Source: Algibacter miyuki (GTDB lineage: Bacteria > Bacteroidota > Bacteroidia > Flavobacteriales > Flavobacteriaceae). Taken from it: a DNA stretch of 64,000 bases. Location: contig NZ_JAUFQP010000013.1 in NCBI RefSeq assembly GCF_030409805.1, positions 124,001 through 188,000 on the forward strand, given 5' to 3'. The notes beneath the pieces were generated by a model. It saw nothing but the letters and a program-made list of their open reading frames with translations, did not search any database and was not told the DNA's origin. Within the stretch, counting starts at the first letter, position 1. Each line of letters begins with the position of its first letter. Below are positions 36,153-45,055 of this stretch, piece after piece. The translations under genes and the position numbers were made by a program.

Positions 36153-36185
36153 AAAAAGACTACTCGAACAGGGTAGTCTTTTTTT
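36153..36185. terminator. Bidirectional terminator between porV and M48 peptidase
   Basis: Stem AAAAAGACTAC / GTAGTCTTTTT with a nine-base loop; T runs are present on both strands, suiting the two convergent genes. Confidence 0.88.
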
Positions 36186-36203
36186 GTTTTGTACTAAATA
36201 GGT

Positions 36204-36971
36204 CTATAAACCTTTATATTTTTCAATGGCTTCTCTAATTTTTTCAATACGATTGTCTGGGTCAGGATGTGTACTTTGAAACTCAGGAACGCGATTTGGA
36301 CCAGCTGCGGCTTTTAATATTTCCATTACTCCAATCATTTCTTCTGGGTTGTAGCCCGCTTTAAGCATAAAACGTACGCCCAATTCGTCGCTTTCAAGCT
36401 CATCGTCACGTCCATTAGTTAATAAGGTGTTTTGCCCAATACCGCTTACTACGCTTCCCATATCGGCACCTACCGATCCGGCTGTGGTTAAGCCTTGCCA
36501 ATATTCACTCTCAGCAATACGTTCGGCACTATGACGGCCAAGAACGTGTCCCACTTCATGACCTAAAACGCCTGCTAACTGATCTTCATTTTTCAATTGA
36601 GAAAATAAAGCATAAGTAATAAAAATTTGCCCACCTGGTAATGCAAAAGCATTAATTGTATTAGGGTCTGCCAATAAATGAAACTCGTATTTATAAGGTG
36701 TTTCTTGAGCAATACTGTTATTTACTAATTTTTGTCCTACATTATCTACCAAGGCTTGGTACTGTGTGTTTTCGTGTAGTCCGCCATGTTGTTGTGCCAT
36801 TTGCGGAGCGCTTTGCAAGCCTATAGCAATCTCTTCGTTAGCATTCATAGATATAGTTTGCATTCTACCAGTATATGGGTTTTCTTCCCGTTGACTACAA
36901 CGTTTAAAAACAAAAAATAAGGCAATGGCTGCGCCGATTAATAATCTGACTTTTAGGTTTTTTCCTCTCAT
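36204..36971 (-). CDS. M48 family metallopeptidase
   Basis: A 255-residue zinc peptidase, with an N-terminal hydrophobic anchor (LLIGAAIALFFVF, about residues 10-22), followed by NPYTGRMQTISMNANEEIAIG, NAFALPGGQIFI, the HEXXH motif His138-Glu-Val-Gly-His142 and the third-ligand block ELESDELGVRFM. Members related to BepA/LoiP-type proteases work in envelope quality control in the periplasm. A Cys at residue 25 might be a lipid anchor, but the lipobox is poor. Single gene, convergent with porV. Confidence 0.9.
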   Translation of the reverse strand: MRGKNLKVRLLIGAAIALFFVFKRCSQREENPYTGRMQTISMNANEEIAIGLQSAPQMAQQHGGLHENTQYQALVDNVGQKLVNNSIAQETPYKYEFHLLADPNTINAFALPGGQIFITYALFSQLKNEDQLAGVLGHEVGHVLGRHSAERIAESEYWQGLTTAGSVGADMGSVVSGIGQNTLLTNGRDDELESDELGVRFMLKAGYNPEEMIGVMEILKAAAGPNRVPEFQSTHPDPDNRIEKIREAIEKYKGL

Positions 36972-37068
36972 AATCCGTCGGGTTTATTGGTAATAAAATT
37001 ACAAAATAATAGCTATATAAATATAGACACGTATTTTAAGTATCAGTCACTTGCTGTAAGTTTTTTAA

Positions 37069-37518
37069 TTAAACGCGCTTATACATTACAAAATGTGGTC
37101 CGATATCTGAAATATTAAATGGTTTTCCAATAGTTTTGTAGCCATTTTTATTGTAGAATTTTACAGCTACTTCGCGAGCATTACACCATATTAGTTGTGT
37201 GCCTTTTTTTATTAAAATGCTTTCGCTGGCTTGTAGTAATTTATGACCAATACCTAAACCTTGATGTGTGTTTAAAACTGCCATACCGCGCAATTGGTAT
37301 TGAATAACTTCAGAGTGTTTAGTATTATTTTTTTTCAGAAAAGAACAAACGCCTATGATGTCATCATTTGAAAAGATGCCAAAATGTAAGGTAGTTTCAA
37401 GATTGTCGCCGTCAAAAACGCAAGTTTCAATTGGTTTTCCAGGGCGTAACACAGGGTGACGCACAGCGTGCGTTTCTTCAGCAGGAATCTGTTTAACGGT
37501 ATAATTTGTGTGTTTCAT
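37069..37518 (-). CDS. GNAT family N-acetyltransferase
   Basis: A 149-residue acetyl-CoA-dependent acyltransferase. The acetyl-CoA motif region is QLRGMAVLNTHQGLGIGHKLLQAS (about residues 88-111; Q/RxxGxG/A form LGIGH), followed by LIWCNAREVAVKFYNKNGY. The substrate is unknown. It is divergent from another GNAT gene, 47 bases apart; the two are not close copies. Confidence 0.85.
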   Translation of the reverse strand: MKHTNYTVKQIPAEETHAVRHPVLRPGKPIETCVFDGDNLETTLHFGIFSNDDIIGVCSFLKKNNTKHSEVIQYQLRGMAVLNTHQGLGIGHKLLQASESILIKKGTQLIWCNAREVAVKFYNKNGYKTIGKPFNISDIGPHFVMYKRV

Positions 37519-37565
37519 AAAATCAAACTTAGCTAAAATATTTATCTTTACTAAAAAAAAGAATA

Positions 37566-37991
37566 ATGTCTTTCACATATAAAATCATTGAAAAGGAAAA
37601 CATCGATTTGGTGATTCCTTTAGTTCAGAAATTAAATAATAATCAAGTTTCTGATGCTGTTTTAAAAATACGTTTTTCTGAAATGGTAACGCAAAATTAC
37701 GAATGTGTAGGTCTTTTTAAGGATGAAAAACTGATTGGAATATGTGGTTTATGGTTTTGTACACGTCATTATTCGGGGCGAAGTGTTGAGGTAGACCATG
37801 TTTTTATAGACGAAAAATTTCGAGGACATGGTATTGGTAAGCAATTTTTCGAATGGATTTATAATTATGTAAAAAATAAAGGTTTTGAAGCTATAGAGCT
37901 AAATACCTATGTATCAAATCATGGCTCTCATAAATTTTATTTTAATGAAGGTTTTAAAATTTTAGGATATCATTTTTTGAAAAAAATATAA
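37566..37991 (+). CDS. GNAT family N-acetyltransferase
   Basis: A 141-residue GNAT protein: VDHVFIDEKFRGHGIGKQFF contains the acetyl-CoA binding RGHGIG, and ELNTYVSNHGSHKFYFNEGF is the C-terminal motif. Substrate unknown. It reads toward the tRNA-Gly gene, whose promoter begins 7 bases after the stop. Confidence 0.85.
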   Translation: MSFTYKIIEKENIDLVIPLVQKLNNNQVSDAVLKIRFSEMVTQNYECVGLFKDEKLIGICGLWFCTRHYSGRSVEVDHVFIDEKFRGHGIGKQFFEWIYNYVKNKGFEAIELNTYVSNHGSHKFYFNEGFKILGYHFLKKI

Positions 37992-37997
37992 GATTTA

Positions 37998-38030
37998 TTT
38001 GGAAAAAGAAAGATATAGTTCGTATGTTTG
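37998..38030 (+). promoter_or_regulatory. Promoter for tRNA-Gly
   Basis: TTTG at 37998-38001, 21-base spacer, TATGTTTG at 38023-38030; the tRNA begins 12 bases later. Confidence 0.7.
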
Positions 38031-38041
38031 CACCCGGAAAT

Positions 38042-38114
38042 GCGAGAGTAGCTCAGTTGGTAGAGCGTCAGCCTTCCAAGCTGAATGTCGCCGGTTCGAA
38101 CCCGGTCTCTCGCT
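38042..38114 (+). tRNA. tRNA-Gly (anticodon TCC)
   Basis: A 73-base cloverleaf: acceptor GCGAGAG/CTCTCGC, D-arm GCTC/GAGC, anticodon stem TCAGC/GCTGA with loop CTTCCAA, T-loop TTCGAAC. CCA not encoded. A terminator follows directly. Confidence 0.97.
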
Positions 38115-38115
38115 C

Positions 38116-38147
38116 AAAAAGCTTCATAGAAATATGAAGCTTTTTTT
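38116..38147 (+). terminator. Terminator after tRNA-Gly
   Basis: Stem AAAAAGCTTCATA / TATGAAGCTTTTT with a GAAA loop and T run. Confidence 0.88.
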
Positions 38148-38242
38148 ATGTCTTAATTTTTCAATTTGTCTTTTTTCCGAAGAAATACTGAAAAGTTTTA
38201 AATCTGTCTGAAAAGATGTGCTTCACTCATTTATAGTTCAAG

Positions 38243-38950
38243 CTATTTTAAATTATTAAGCGATGTTTCGCTGTCAACTTCATAAGGTGTTTTATTGTAT
38301 TCAAATACACGAGCTGGTAATGTGCCTTTTAGTATAATTTCGTCTCCCGATACTTCCAGCCAACTACCTTCGCGCAAGCCAACAACCGGATTGGTATTAA
38401 AGTTATGAAACTCTTTAATGCGTGTTTCACGCGTTTCCCCCATGTGTGTGCTTCCTGTTATAGGGTCTAAATAATGCGGATTTATATTAAAAGGCACCAA
38501 ACCTAAAGCATTAAAACTTGGCGGATAAATAATAGGCATATCGTTAGTGTTTTTTATAGTTAAACCACAAATATTACTTCCTGCACTGGTGCCTAAATAA
38601 GGTGTGCCGCTGTTAATTGCAGCTTTTAAAACACCTATAAGGTTGTTTTTGTAAAGTTGATTGATAAGGACAAAAGTGTTACCGCCACCAACAAAAATCG
38701 CTTCGGCTTGTTTTATGGCTTCTGTTGGGTTTTCAAAAGTGTGCAGTCCGGTAACGGTTTTGTTTATTTTAGCAAAAGCGGTTTCTACGGTTCTGGTGTA
38801 TGCGTTGTGGCTTATACCACCTGGTCTGGCGTAAGGAATAAACAGGATGTTTTTGGCATCTTTAAAATACGTTTCTAGATGGTCTAATAAATATTCTAAA
38901 TACCCCGATCCGTGTATGGTAGATGTGCTAGCAATTATTATGTTTCTCAT
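38243..38950 (-). CDS. pepE: Dipeptidase E (peptidase S51)
   Basis: A 235-residue cytoplasmic serine peptidase that cleaves Asp-Xaa dipeptides. Family landmarks: IFVGGGNTFVLINQLY, the nucleophile elbow LGTSAGSNI with its Ser, NINPHYLDP and GETRETRIKEF. Length is normal for PepE. It stands alone between the tRNA-Gly terminator and the paralogous envelope genes. Confidence 0.92.
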   Translation of the reverse strand: MRNIIIASTSTIHGSGYLEYLLDHLETYFKDAKNILFIPYARPGGISHNAYTRTVETAFAKINKTVTGLHTFENPTEAIKQAEAIFVGGGNTFVLINQLYKNNLIGVLKAAINSGTPYLGTSAGSNICGLTIKNTNDMPIIYPPSFNALGLVPFNINPHYLDPITGSTHMGETRETRIKEFHNFNTNPVVGLREGSWLEVSGDEIILKGTLPARVFEYNKTPYEVDSETSLNNLK

Positions 38951-39061
38951 GGATGTCTCGTTTTGTGGTAAAACTAAATAAATTTATGTTTTTTGAAGGA
39001 ATTTTTTCCTGTTTTACTTGAAAAGTAATCGGTTAAACCGTATTTTTAATAAAAATCAATT

Positions 39062-39853
39062 ATGAAAAACACATTAATATTACTTGTTTGTTTTATAGGT
39101 AGCTTGGCATTTTCTCAAGATTATCAACGCTTTAATGTTGAAGGAAAAATAATCGTTGAAAGCAATGATATTTCTGGTATTACCGTGCTTAATGCATCAT
39201 CTGGAGCAGGAACAATTACCGATGATAATGGTGGTTTTACACTTGCGGTAAGACTTAACGATGTTATTGAGGTGAGTGCTTTACAGTTTCAAAACATTAA
39301 ATTTAATGTGAATGAGTCCATTATGGGGTCACGGAAAATGAAAGTGTTTTTAATCGTGGAAATTAATAAGTTAGATGAAATTGTACTGAATCCGCAAAAA
39401 CTATCGGGTAATTTGGTGAAAGATATGGAAGTAGCCAAGCCTTTTGAGCCTAAGTTAGATGCCCTTTATTTCGGGATTAAGCATAAAGAAGAATTTGAGT
39501 TTGCTAAAGATTACAGTACTAAAACTGTTACTGAAACGGGACATAGGCAACATTTAGCCATGATTAATGGATTGAATATTATCAATGTTGTAGACCAATT
39601 ATTACTGCCGTTATTTAGGTCGAAAGTAAAAAATAAAAAAGAGATAGGAATCCCAGAAGTACCTATCGAGACTATTAAGTATTATTTCGGATCGGGGTTT
39701 TTGGTTGATAATTTCGATATCCCAGAACACCGTGTGGAAGAGTTTATCCATTATGTGCAACGCGACGATTTCGATTATTCTTTGCTTAATCCGGGGAAAG
39801 AAATGGTGTTTTTAGAACTGCTTCATAAAAAAAGTATCGCCTTTTTAAAGTAG
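39062..39853 (+). CDS. Envelope protein with carboxypeptidase-like regulatory domain (1 of 2)
   Basis: A 263-residue exported protein: signal peptide (to about residue 18), then a CarboxypepD_reg-like beta domain (NVEGKIIVESNDISGITVLN, GTITDDNGGFTLAV), a link with EIVLNPQKLSGNLVKDM, and a helical C-terminal part. The function is unknown; the domain is usually found on surface-exposed or periplasmic proteins of this phylum. The next gene encodes a similar protein. Confidence 0.72.
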   Translation: MKNTLILLVCFIGSLAFSQDYQRFNVEGKIIVESNDISGITVLNASSGAGTITDDNGGFTLAVRLNDVIEVSALQFQNIKFNVNESIMGSRKMKVFLIVEINKLDEIVLNPQKLSGNLVKDMEVAKPFEPKLDALYFGIKHKEEFEFAKDYSTKTVTETGHRQHLAMINGLNIINVVDQLLLPLFRSKVKNKKEIGIPEVPIETIKYYFGSGFLVDNFDIPEHRVEEFIHYVQRDDFDYSLLNPGKEMVFLELLHKKSIAFLK

Positions 39854-39940
39854 AGGATGGTTTCCGTTTCTTACATTTTTTAACAAAACATTAAATTGAC
39901 TTTTTAATTTCTTTAAGAAGTTTAGACCGTTATTAGTGCT

Positions 39941-40741
39941 TTGAAAACTCAAAGTGTGAAACTAAAACTACTTTTCTTATTGATTTTAACGTCCAAATGT
40001 ATCTATAGCCAAACTATAGAAATTATTGGTAAAGTAACTAGCATTAGCGATGTTGAAAACATTCATGTTATCAATAATACGGCACAAGCGTTTACTATTA
40101 CCGATAAAAATGGCGAATTTAAAATTCCCGTAAAATTTAACGATACACTAATTTTTTCTTCCATTCAGTATAAACTGAAGGAGGTGGTTGTTACGCATCA
40201 AATGCTTTTAAATCAGGCTGTTTTGGTAAAACTTGACGAGCAAATTAACGAACTAAAAGAGGTGGTTATTGGGCGCATATTAACGGGTAATTTGTTGAAA
40301 GATATAAATAATTTACAAGGAGAACGACCTGTGAATTTTTTCGATGTTGGCATTCCTGGGTACACAGGTAAAATAGCCACGCAAAGCGAAAGGCGGCTAA
40401 GTGAAGCTGGCGGTTTTAATCCCAGTTTAGGGAGTTCAGGCTACGGTTTAGGTGGCTCGATTGGTTTTACACCTATTATTAATGCCATTACTGGGCGTAC
40501 AAAAATGCTTAAAAATAGGGTGAAACTTGAAGAAAGGGAAGTGCTCATGCAAAAGATAAAACGCAACATAGCTAAAGATTTTTTTGCTTCAAACCCTATG
40601 GAAGAGGAGTTGAAAATGGATTTTTTATACTTTTGTGCCGACGATGTTAACTTTATAAAATATTGTAAAAATCAAACCGATTTTAAAGTGCTCATTTTCT
40701 TAAGAGTGAAATATAAACAGTACATGGAAAATAGAGATTAA
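39941..40741 (+). CDS. Envelope protein with carboxypeptidase-like regulatory domain (2 of 2)
   Basis: A 266-residue relative of the preceding product, with matching order: signal peptide, beta domain (IEIIGKVTSISDVENIHVIN, AFTITDKNGEFKIPV), then EVVIGRILTGNLLKDINNL aligning with the neighbour's LSGNLVKDME. A glycine-rich stretch (NPSLGSSGYGLGGSIGF) is special to this copy. The start is not ATG: TTG at 39941 or GTG at 39956 are both possible, and the latter leaves a cleaner signal peptide. Function unknown. Confidence 0.68.
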   Translation: MKTQSVKLKLLFLLILTSKCIYSQTIEIIGKVTSISDVENIHVINNTAQAFTITDKNGEFKIPVKFNDTLIFSSIQYKLKEVVVTHQMLLNQAVLVKLDEQINELKEVVIGRILTGNLLKDINNLQGERPVNFFDVGIPGYTGKIATQSERRLSEAGGFNPSLGSSGYGLGGSIGFTPIINAITGRTKMLKNRVKLEEREVLMQKIKRNIAKDFFASNPMEEELKMDFLYFCADDVNFIKYCKNQTDFKVLIFLRVKYKQYMENRD

Positions 40742-40834
40742 ATATTGTTTTTTCAAACTGATAAAATAAAATGATGACTTCGGAATGCTTTTTGAATTCC
40801 AATAAACCATTACTTTAGCAAAAAATCAAACTGA

Positions 40835-41338
40835 ATGAATCGTTTAAAAATATTTTTTTTACTTACTGCAATCACCTTTTTTTCGTTTACTACCGTTCAT
40901 AAATATTACATCAGTGTTACCCAAGTTGAATTTGTAAAAGAGAAGCAATCGGTTCAAATAATTTCAAGACTTTTTATTGATGATTTTGAAACTGTACTAC
41001 GAAATTCTTACGGAGAAAATATTACGTTAGCCGGAAAAAATGAGCCAGATTCTGTAAATGAATACATGTTTAAGTATTTGAAAGATAATGTTTTGGTTTC
41101 TATAAATAAGAAAAAGGTTTACTTCAAATTTATAGGAAAAGAATACGATGGCGATATTGTGCGTTGTTATCTTGAAATTGAAAATATTTCTGACATAAAA
41201 GCGTTTGAAATTTCCAACAAACTACTGTTTGATGTGTTTAATGAACAACAAAATATTGTAAAAACGAAGATAAACAGCAAACAAAAAAGTGTTATTCTTA
41301 CAGAGGAAAATAATACCGCATTGTTATATTTTGACTAA
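40835..41338 (+). CDS. DUF6702-like exported protein
   Basis: A 167-residue protein with a hydrophobic signal (FFLLTAITFFSFTTVH) and HKYYISVTQVEFVKEKQSVQ, LFIDDFETVLRN, the features I associate with DUF6702. In other flavobacteria such genes sit before an M1 family peptidase, as here (110 bases upstream). No enzymatic motif is visible; probably periplasmic. Confidence 0.7.
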   Translation: MNRLKIFFLLTAITFFSFTTVHKYYISVTQVEFVKEKQSVQIISRLFIDDFETVLRNSYGENITLAGKNEPDSVNEYMFKYLKDNVLVSINKKKVYFKFIGKEYDGDIVRCYLEIENISDIKAFEISNKLLFDVFNEQQNIVKTKINSKQKSVILTEENNTALLYFD

Positions 41339-41447
41339 TTAAAGGTTAAATGACTGTAAAATTTATTATTTTCGAGCGTTTTAGTTTTAATAAATTATTT
41401 TTTTAGAGCTAAAACGTGAAAATTGTTAAACCTTATTTATCGCTAGA

Positions 41448-43703
41448 ATGAGAATCTTAAAGTATTGTTTCCTATCCGTAATTTTTATTTCCACAAGTAT
41501 TTTTGCCCAAGAATCGGCCGAACCTAAAGAACAAGGTCATACCGATCAAAACAAATTTAGACAAATGAAGGATTTGTTGGCTACACCCAACGAAACCAGA
41601 ACAGCATCTGGAGCTCCAGGCTATCAATACACCCAACAAAAGGTGGATTATGTTATGGATATTCGTTTAGATGAAAATAAAAGTCAAATTTTTGGTGACG
41701 AAAAAATTACGTATCACAACAATTCTAAAGATCATTTGCAATATTTATGGGTGCAACTCGATCAAAACATGCGCGCTAGAGATTCTAAAACACCAGATAC
41801 AAAAAGTGAAAGCTTTAGAGCACCATTTGCAGGTGTAGAGAATTTTACCAAAACAAATTTAAAAAAGAAATTTGATGGTGGTTTTAATATTGAATCTGTG
41901 AAACATGATAATGGATCGGATGTCTCTTATACCATAAACCAAACCATGATGCGTATTAATTTAGATAAACCCTTAGCGCCTGGCGACGAGTTTAAATTCG
42001 AAATTAAATGGTGGTATAATGTAAACGACCACGTTAAAGATGGTGGACGTTCTGGTTACGAAGCATTCCCTGATGGCAATAATACATATGTTATTGCTCA
42101 ATTTTTCCCAAGATTATGTGTTTATGATAATGTAGAAGGTTGGCAAAATATGCAATTCTGGGGCAGAAGTGAGTTTGCTTTAGAGTTTGGAGATTACGAT
42201 GTAAAATTAACAGTACCTGCCGATCATAAAGTGGAAGCTACGGGAGATTTACAAAACCCTAAAGATGTTTTAACTAAAGAACAAATTAAACGTTTTGAAG
42301 CGGCAAAAAAATCATTTAAAGATCCTGTTTTTATTGTAACACAAGAAGAAGCAGAACAAGCAGAAAAGCAACGTAGTACAGAGTTTAAAACTTGGCACTT
42401 TAAAGCAGAGCAAGTTAGAGATTTCGCTTTTGCTTCGTCAAGAAAATTTCTTTGGGATGCTATGGCTGTAGATATTAATGGTCGTTCAGTAATGGCAATT
42501 TCATTATATTCTAAAGAAGGAAACCCGCTATGGGAAGAGCATTCAACACGTGTTGTAGCAAATACTTTAGAAGAGTATTCTAAATTAACTTTCGATTATC
42601 CTTATAATAAAGCGGTTTCTGTACATGCAGAAATGGGAATGGAATACCCAATGATTTGTTTTAATTACGGGCGTCCAAAACCAGATGGAACATATTCTGA
42701 AAGATTAAAAAGAGGTATGATTGGTGTAATTACTCACGAAGTTGGGCATAACTTTTTTCCAATGATTGTAAATAGTGATGAGCGTCAATGGACTTGGATG
42801 GACGAAGGTTTAAACTCTTTTGTTGAAACTTTGGCTGAGCTGGATTACGATCCAAACTTTATCACAGGAAACTTACCAAAAGATATTGTGCCTTATATGG
42901 GCGGCGATCAAAGTAATATTTCACCAATTATGTCGCAAGGTGATTATGTACATCAATTTGGACCAAATGCCTACACAAAACCGGCTGCAGCATTATATAT
43001 GTTGAGAAAAACCATTATGGGGCCAGAATTGTTCGACTATGCGTTTAGAACGTATTCGCAACGTTGGATGTTTAAACACCCTACACCAGCCGATTTTTTC
43101 AGGTCTATGGAAGATGCTTCGGCAATGGATTTAGATTGGTTTTGGAGAGGTTGGTTCTATACTACAGACTTCACTGATATTGGTGTTAAAAATGTAAAAG
43201 AATATTATTTAACTGATAAGCCAACAGAGAACGCCAAAAAAACAGCGGCTCGTTATAAAATGAATTTAGAAGATTATCAAGGGAGACTAATTTATTATGC
43301 TGAAGCTGAAAATGGTGTAATTCCTGAAGATGCTAAAAGTGCCTCAGACTTTTCAGTGCTAAATGATTATTTAGAAAGTTTATCATCTGAAGAAAAAGCC
43401 GAATTATCGGCAGCTCCAAAACACTTTTACGAAGTTGTTTTTGAAAAACCAGGAGGATTAGTAATGCCGATTATTTTAGAAATTACTTATGAAGATGGTA
43501 CGAAAGAGAGAAAACAATATCCAGCAGAAATATGGAGATACAATGAGCATGAAGTGTCTAAAGTATTTAAAACGGATAAAGCAATAACAAGTTTTTCTAT
43601 CGATCCAGATTTAGAAACTGCTGATGTAGATACATCTAATAATGTATGGCCAAGAAAGGAAAATAACACCGCTTTTGACCAGTTTAAAGAAAAAATAAAG
43701 TAA
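41448..43703 (+). CDS. M1 family zinc aminopeptidase
   Basis: A 751-residue exported peptidase (signal peptide to about residue 21). It has an N-terminal beta domain (YVMDIRLDENKSQIFGDEKI), the exopeptidase recognition motif replaced by AEMGMEYPM, the zinc motif His430-Glu431-x-x-His434 with Glu453 (WMDEGLNSF), and a catalytic-domain Tyr in NAYTKPAAALYMLRK. It should release N-terminal residues from peptides in the periplasm. A hairpin terminator follows its stop. Confidence 0.92.
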   Translation: MRILKYCFLSVIFISTSIFAQESAEPKEQGHTDQNKFRQMKDLLATPNETRTASGAPGYQYTQQKVDYVMDIRLDENKSQIFGDEKITYHNNSKDHLQYLWVQLDQNMRARDSKTPDTKSESFRAPFAGVENFTKTNLKKKFDGGFNIESVKHDNGSDVSYTINQTMMRINLDKPLAPGDEFKFEIKWWYNVNDHVKDGGRSGYEAFPDGNNTYVIAQFFPRLCVYDNVEGWQNMQFWGRSEFALEFGDYDVKLTVPADHKVEATGDLQNPKDVLTKEQIKRFEAAKKSFKDPVFIVTQEEAEQAEKQRSTEFKTWHFKAEQVRDFAFASSRKFLWDAMAVDINGRSVMAISLYSKEGNPLWEEHSTRVVANTLEEYSKLTFDYPYNKAVSVHAEMGMEYPMICFNYGRPKPDGTYSERLKRGMIGVITHEVGHNFFPMIVNSDERQWTWMDEGLNSFVETLAELDYDPNFITGNLPKDIVPYMGGDQSNISPIMSQGDYVHQFGPNAYTKPAAALYMLRKTIMGPELFDYAFRTYSQRWMFKHPTPADFFRSMEDASAMDLDWFWRGWFYTTDFTDIGVKNVKEYYLTDKPTENAKKTAARYKMNLEDYQGRLIYYAEAENGVIPEDAKSASDFSVLNDYLESLSSEEKAELSAAPKHFYEVVFEKPGGLVMPIILEITYEDGTKERKQYPAEIWRYNEHEVSKVFKTDKAITSFSIDPDLETADVDTSNNVWPRKENNTAFDQFKEKIK

Positions 43704-43730
43704 GTGATTAATAGCAAATCCAAACTTACT

Positions 43731-43761
43731 AAAGCCGGCTTATCTAAGTCGGCTTTTTTTT
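43731..43761 (+). terminator. Terminator after the M1 peptidase gene
   Basis: Twelve-pair stem AAAGCCGGCTTA / TAAGTCGGCTTT (one G-T), two-base loop, T run; 28 bases after the stop. Confidence 0.88.
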
Positions 43762-43919
43762 GTGCTTATTCTAAATTGAAATATTACGTTGTGTCCTACT
43801 GTTTATATGTAGTAGCTTAAAATGTTGATCTTATTTTAGGTTGAAGCTGTTATTTTGAAAGAATTAATAATTTAGCGTTAAACAAATTAAAAAATGTTTA
43901 ATCTAATAAAACAAGTTAC

Positions 43920-43927
43920 TATATTTG
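43920..43927 (+). promoter_or_regulatory. -7 box directly before tatA
   Basis: TATATTTG, exact consensus, ends 4 bases before the GTG start of tatA; transcription would begin at or next to the start codon (leaderless mRNA). No clear -33 TTTG is seen at 18-21 bases upstream. Confidence 0.5.
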
Positions 43928-43931
43928 TAGC

Positions 43932-44219
43932 GTGATACACTTAGCAACATTTTTATTTATCAGCGGCGCAGAAATTGCGTTTATCCTATTTATTGTGGTA
44001 ATGGTTTTTGGTGCCGATAAAATACCAGAAATTGCTCGCGGTTTAGGAAAAGGTATGCGTACTCTAAAAGACGCGACTAATGATATTAAACATGAAATCA
44101 CTAAAACGGCCGAAAAAAGCGGTATTGATACCAGTATTTCAGGCGATGTTAAAAGAGAACTGGATAAAGTAAAAGACGATATCGAAGATTTTGCTGGTTC
44201 TGTTAAACGTAAAATGTAA
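43932..44219 (+). CDS. tatA: Sec-independent translocase subunit TatA/TatE
   Basis: A 95-residue TatA: one N-terminal membrane helix (EIAFILFIVVMVFGADKIPE), the FGxxKxPE hinge, an amphipathic helix (IARGLGKGMRTLKDATNDI) and a charged tail. TatA oligomers form the pore for folded proteins carrying twin-arginine signals. No ATG precedes the helix; the frame is closed by TAA at 43899, and GTG at 43932 is the only reasonable start, immediately behind a promoter box. No tatB or tatC is adjacent. Confidence 0.9.
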   Translation: MIHLATFLFISGAEIAFILFIVVMVFGADKIPEIARGLGKGMRTLKDATNDIKHEITKTAEKSGIDTSISGDVKRELDKVKDDIEDFAGSVKRKM

Positions 44220-44221
44220 CG

Positions 44222-44896
44222 TTACACCTTCTTCTTTCTTAAATCTGTTTTAAAAAACAATCCAACTTGTAAGCGGTTTAAATTCAAGTGATTTATTTCA
44301 TGATTTAAATAGCCCAATTGCACATGACTTGATTTTGATACATTAAATCCAAAGGCAGCATAAAACCTGTTTTCGGTAAATACTTCATCTTTAAAATTCA
44401 TAAATATTTCATTATTGATATTGAAAAACACGGCTTTAGAAAGCTTGATTTTTGTGCCTAAACGGTAACGAACACGATGTAAAACCGTATGGTCGTGCTG
44501 GTAGTTTAAAAAACGTTGTTCAAAGCGTAACCTATGATATATGGGAAGTGTTTTTGTGTGTTGTGTGTAACTCAGTTGTTCGTATGGGCGGTTTTCGTAA
44601 AGATGGCTTTCGCCGGAAATTGTAAAACTTCGGTCTATATCTAAATAAGAATACATTAACGTTAAGGTGAGGTTTTTGTTGATATGGTAATTTGCACCGA
44701 TGTAATAGAATAGTAAATTAATATTATCTAAAACTTCAAAAGACCGTAGTTGGAAGCCTGTTTTAATGCTCCAAGCATCGGCTATTTTGTGTGTGCCATC
44801 AAGCATATACCAGGCGCCAAATTTATCTTCCGCAGATTGTGCATGCGAATGATATATAGAAAATAGACTTAGAATTATGGGTAGTAAATATTTCAT
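44222..44896 (-). CDS. DUF2490 family outer-membrane protein
   Basis: A 224-residue exported protein (signal peptide to about residue 20, IYHSHAQS) with alternating aromatic strands: WSIKTGFQLRSFE, RPYEQLSYTQ, LRFEQRFLN, VQLGYLNHEINHLNLNRLQV. The pattern and terminal region fit DUF2490, a beta-barrel family of Bacteroidota. Its function is unknown. Convergent with tatA, with 2 bases between stops. Confidence 0.78.
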   Translation of the reverse strand: MKYLLPIILSLFSIYHSHAQSAEDKFGAWYMLDGTHKIADAWSIKTGFQLRSFEVLDNINLLFYYIGANYHINKNLTLTLMYSYLDIDRSFTISGESHLYENRPYEQLSYTQHTKTLPIYHRLRFEQRFLNYQHDHTVLHRVRYRLGTKIKLSKAVFFNINNEIFMNFKDEVFTENRFYAAFGFNVSKSSHVQLGYLNHEINHLNLNRLQVGLFFKTDLRKKKV

Positions 44897-44954
44897 AATA
44901 AAAGGGTGGGTTAATAGTTTAAAACGAATAACCTAATCGTCTTCAGTATAAAAA

Positions 44955-45034
44955 AAGCTGTATAAAAAGTGGGCTATTCAACGTGGTATAATCATTAAGA
45001 AGACTATGCGTTATGTTTACTTTTTATACAGCTT
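44955..45034 (-). terminator. Long-loop inverted repeat after pckA
   Basis: A perfect 16-base inverted repeat AAGCTGTATAAAAAGT / ACTTTTTATACAGCTT separated by 48 bases, starting 21 bases past the pckA stop. On the minus strand it is followed by seven T, so it probably ends pckA transcripts, but the large loop is unusual. Confidence 0.6.
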
Positions 45035-45055
45035 AAAATAGGACTCAGCAGCTTA

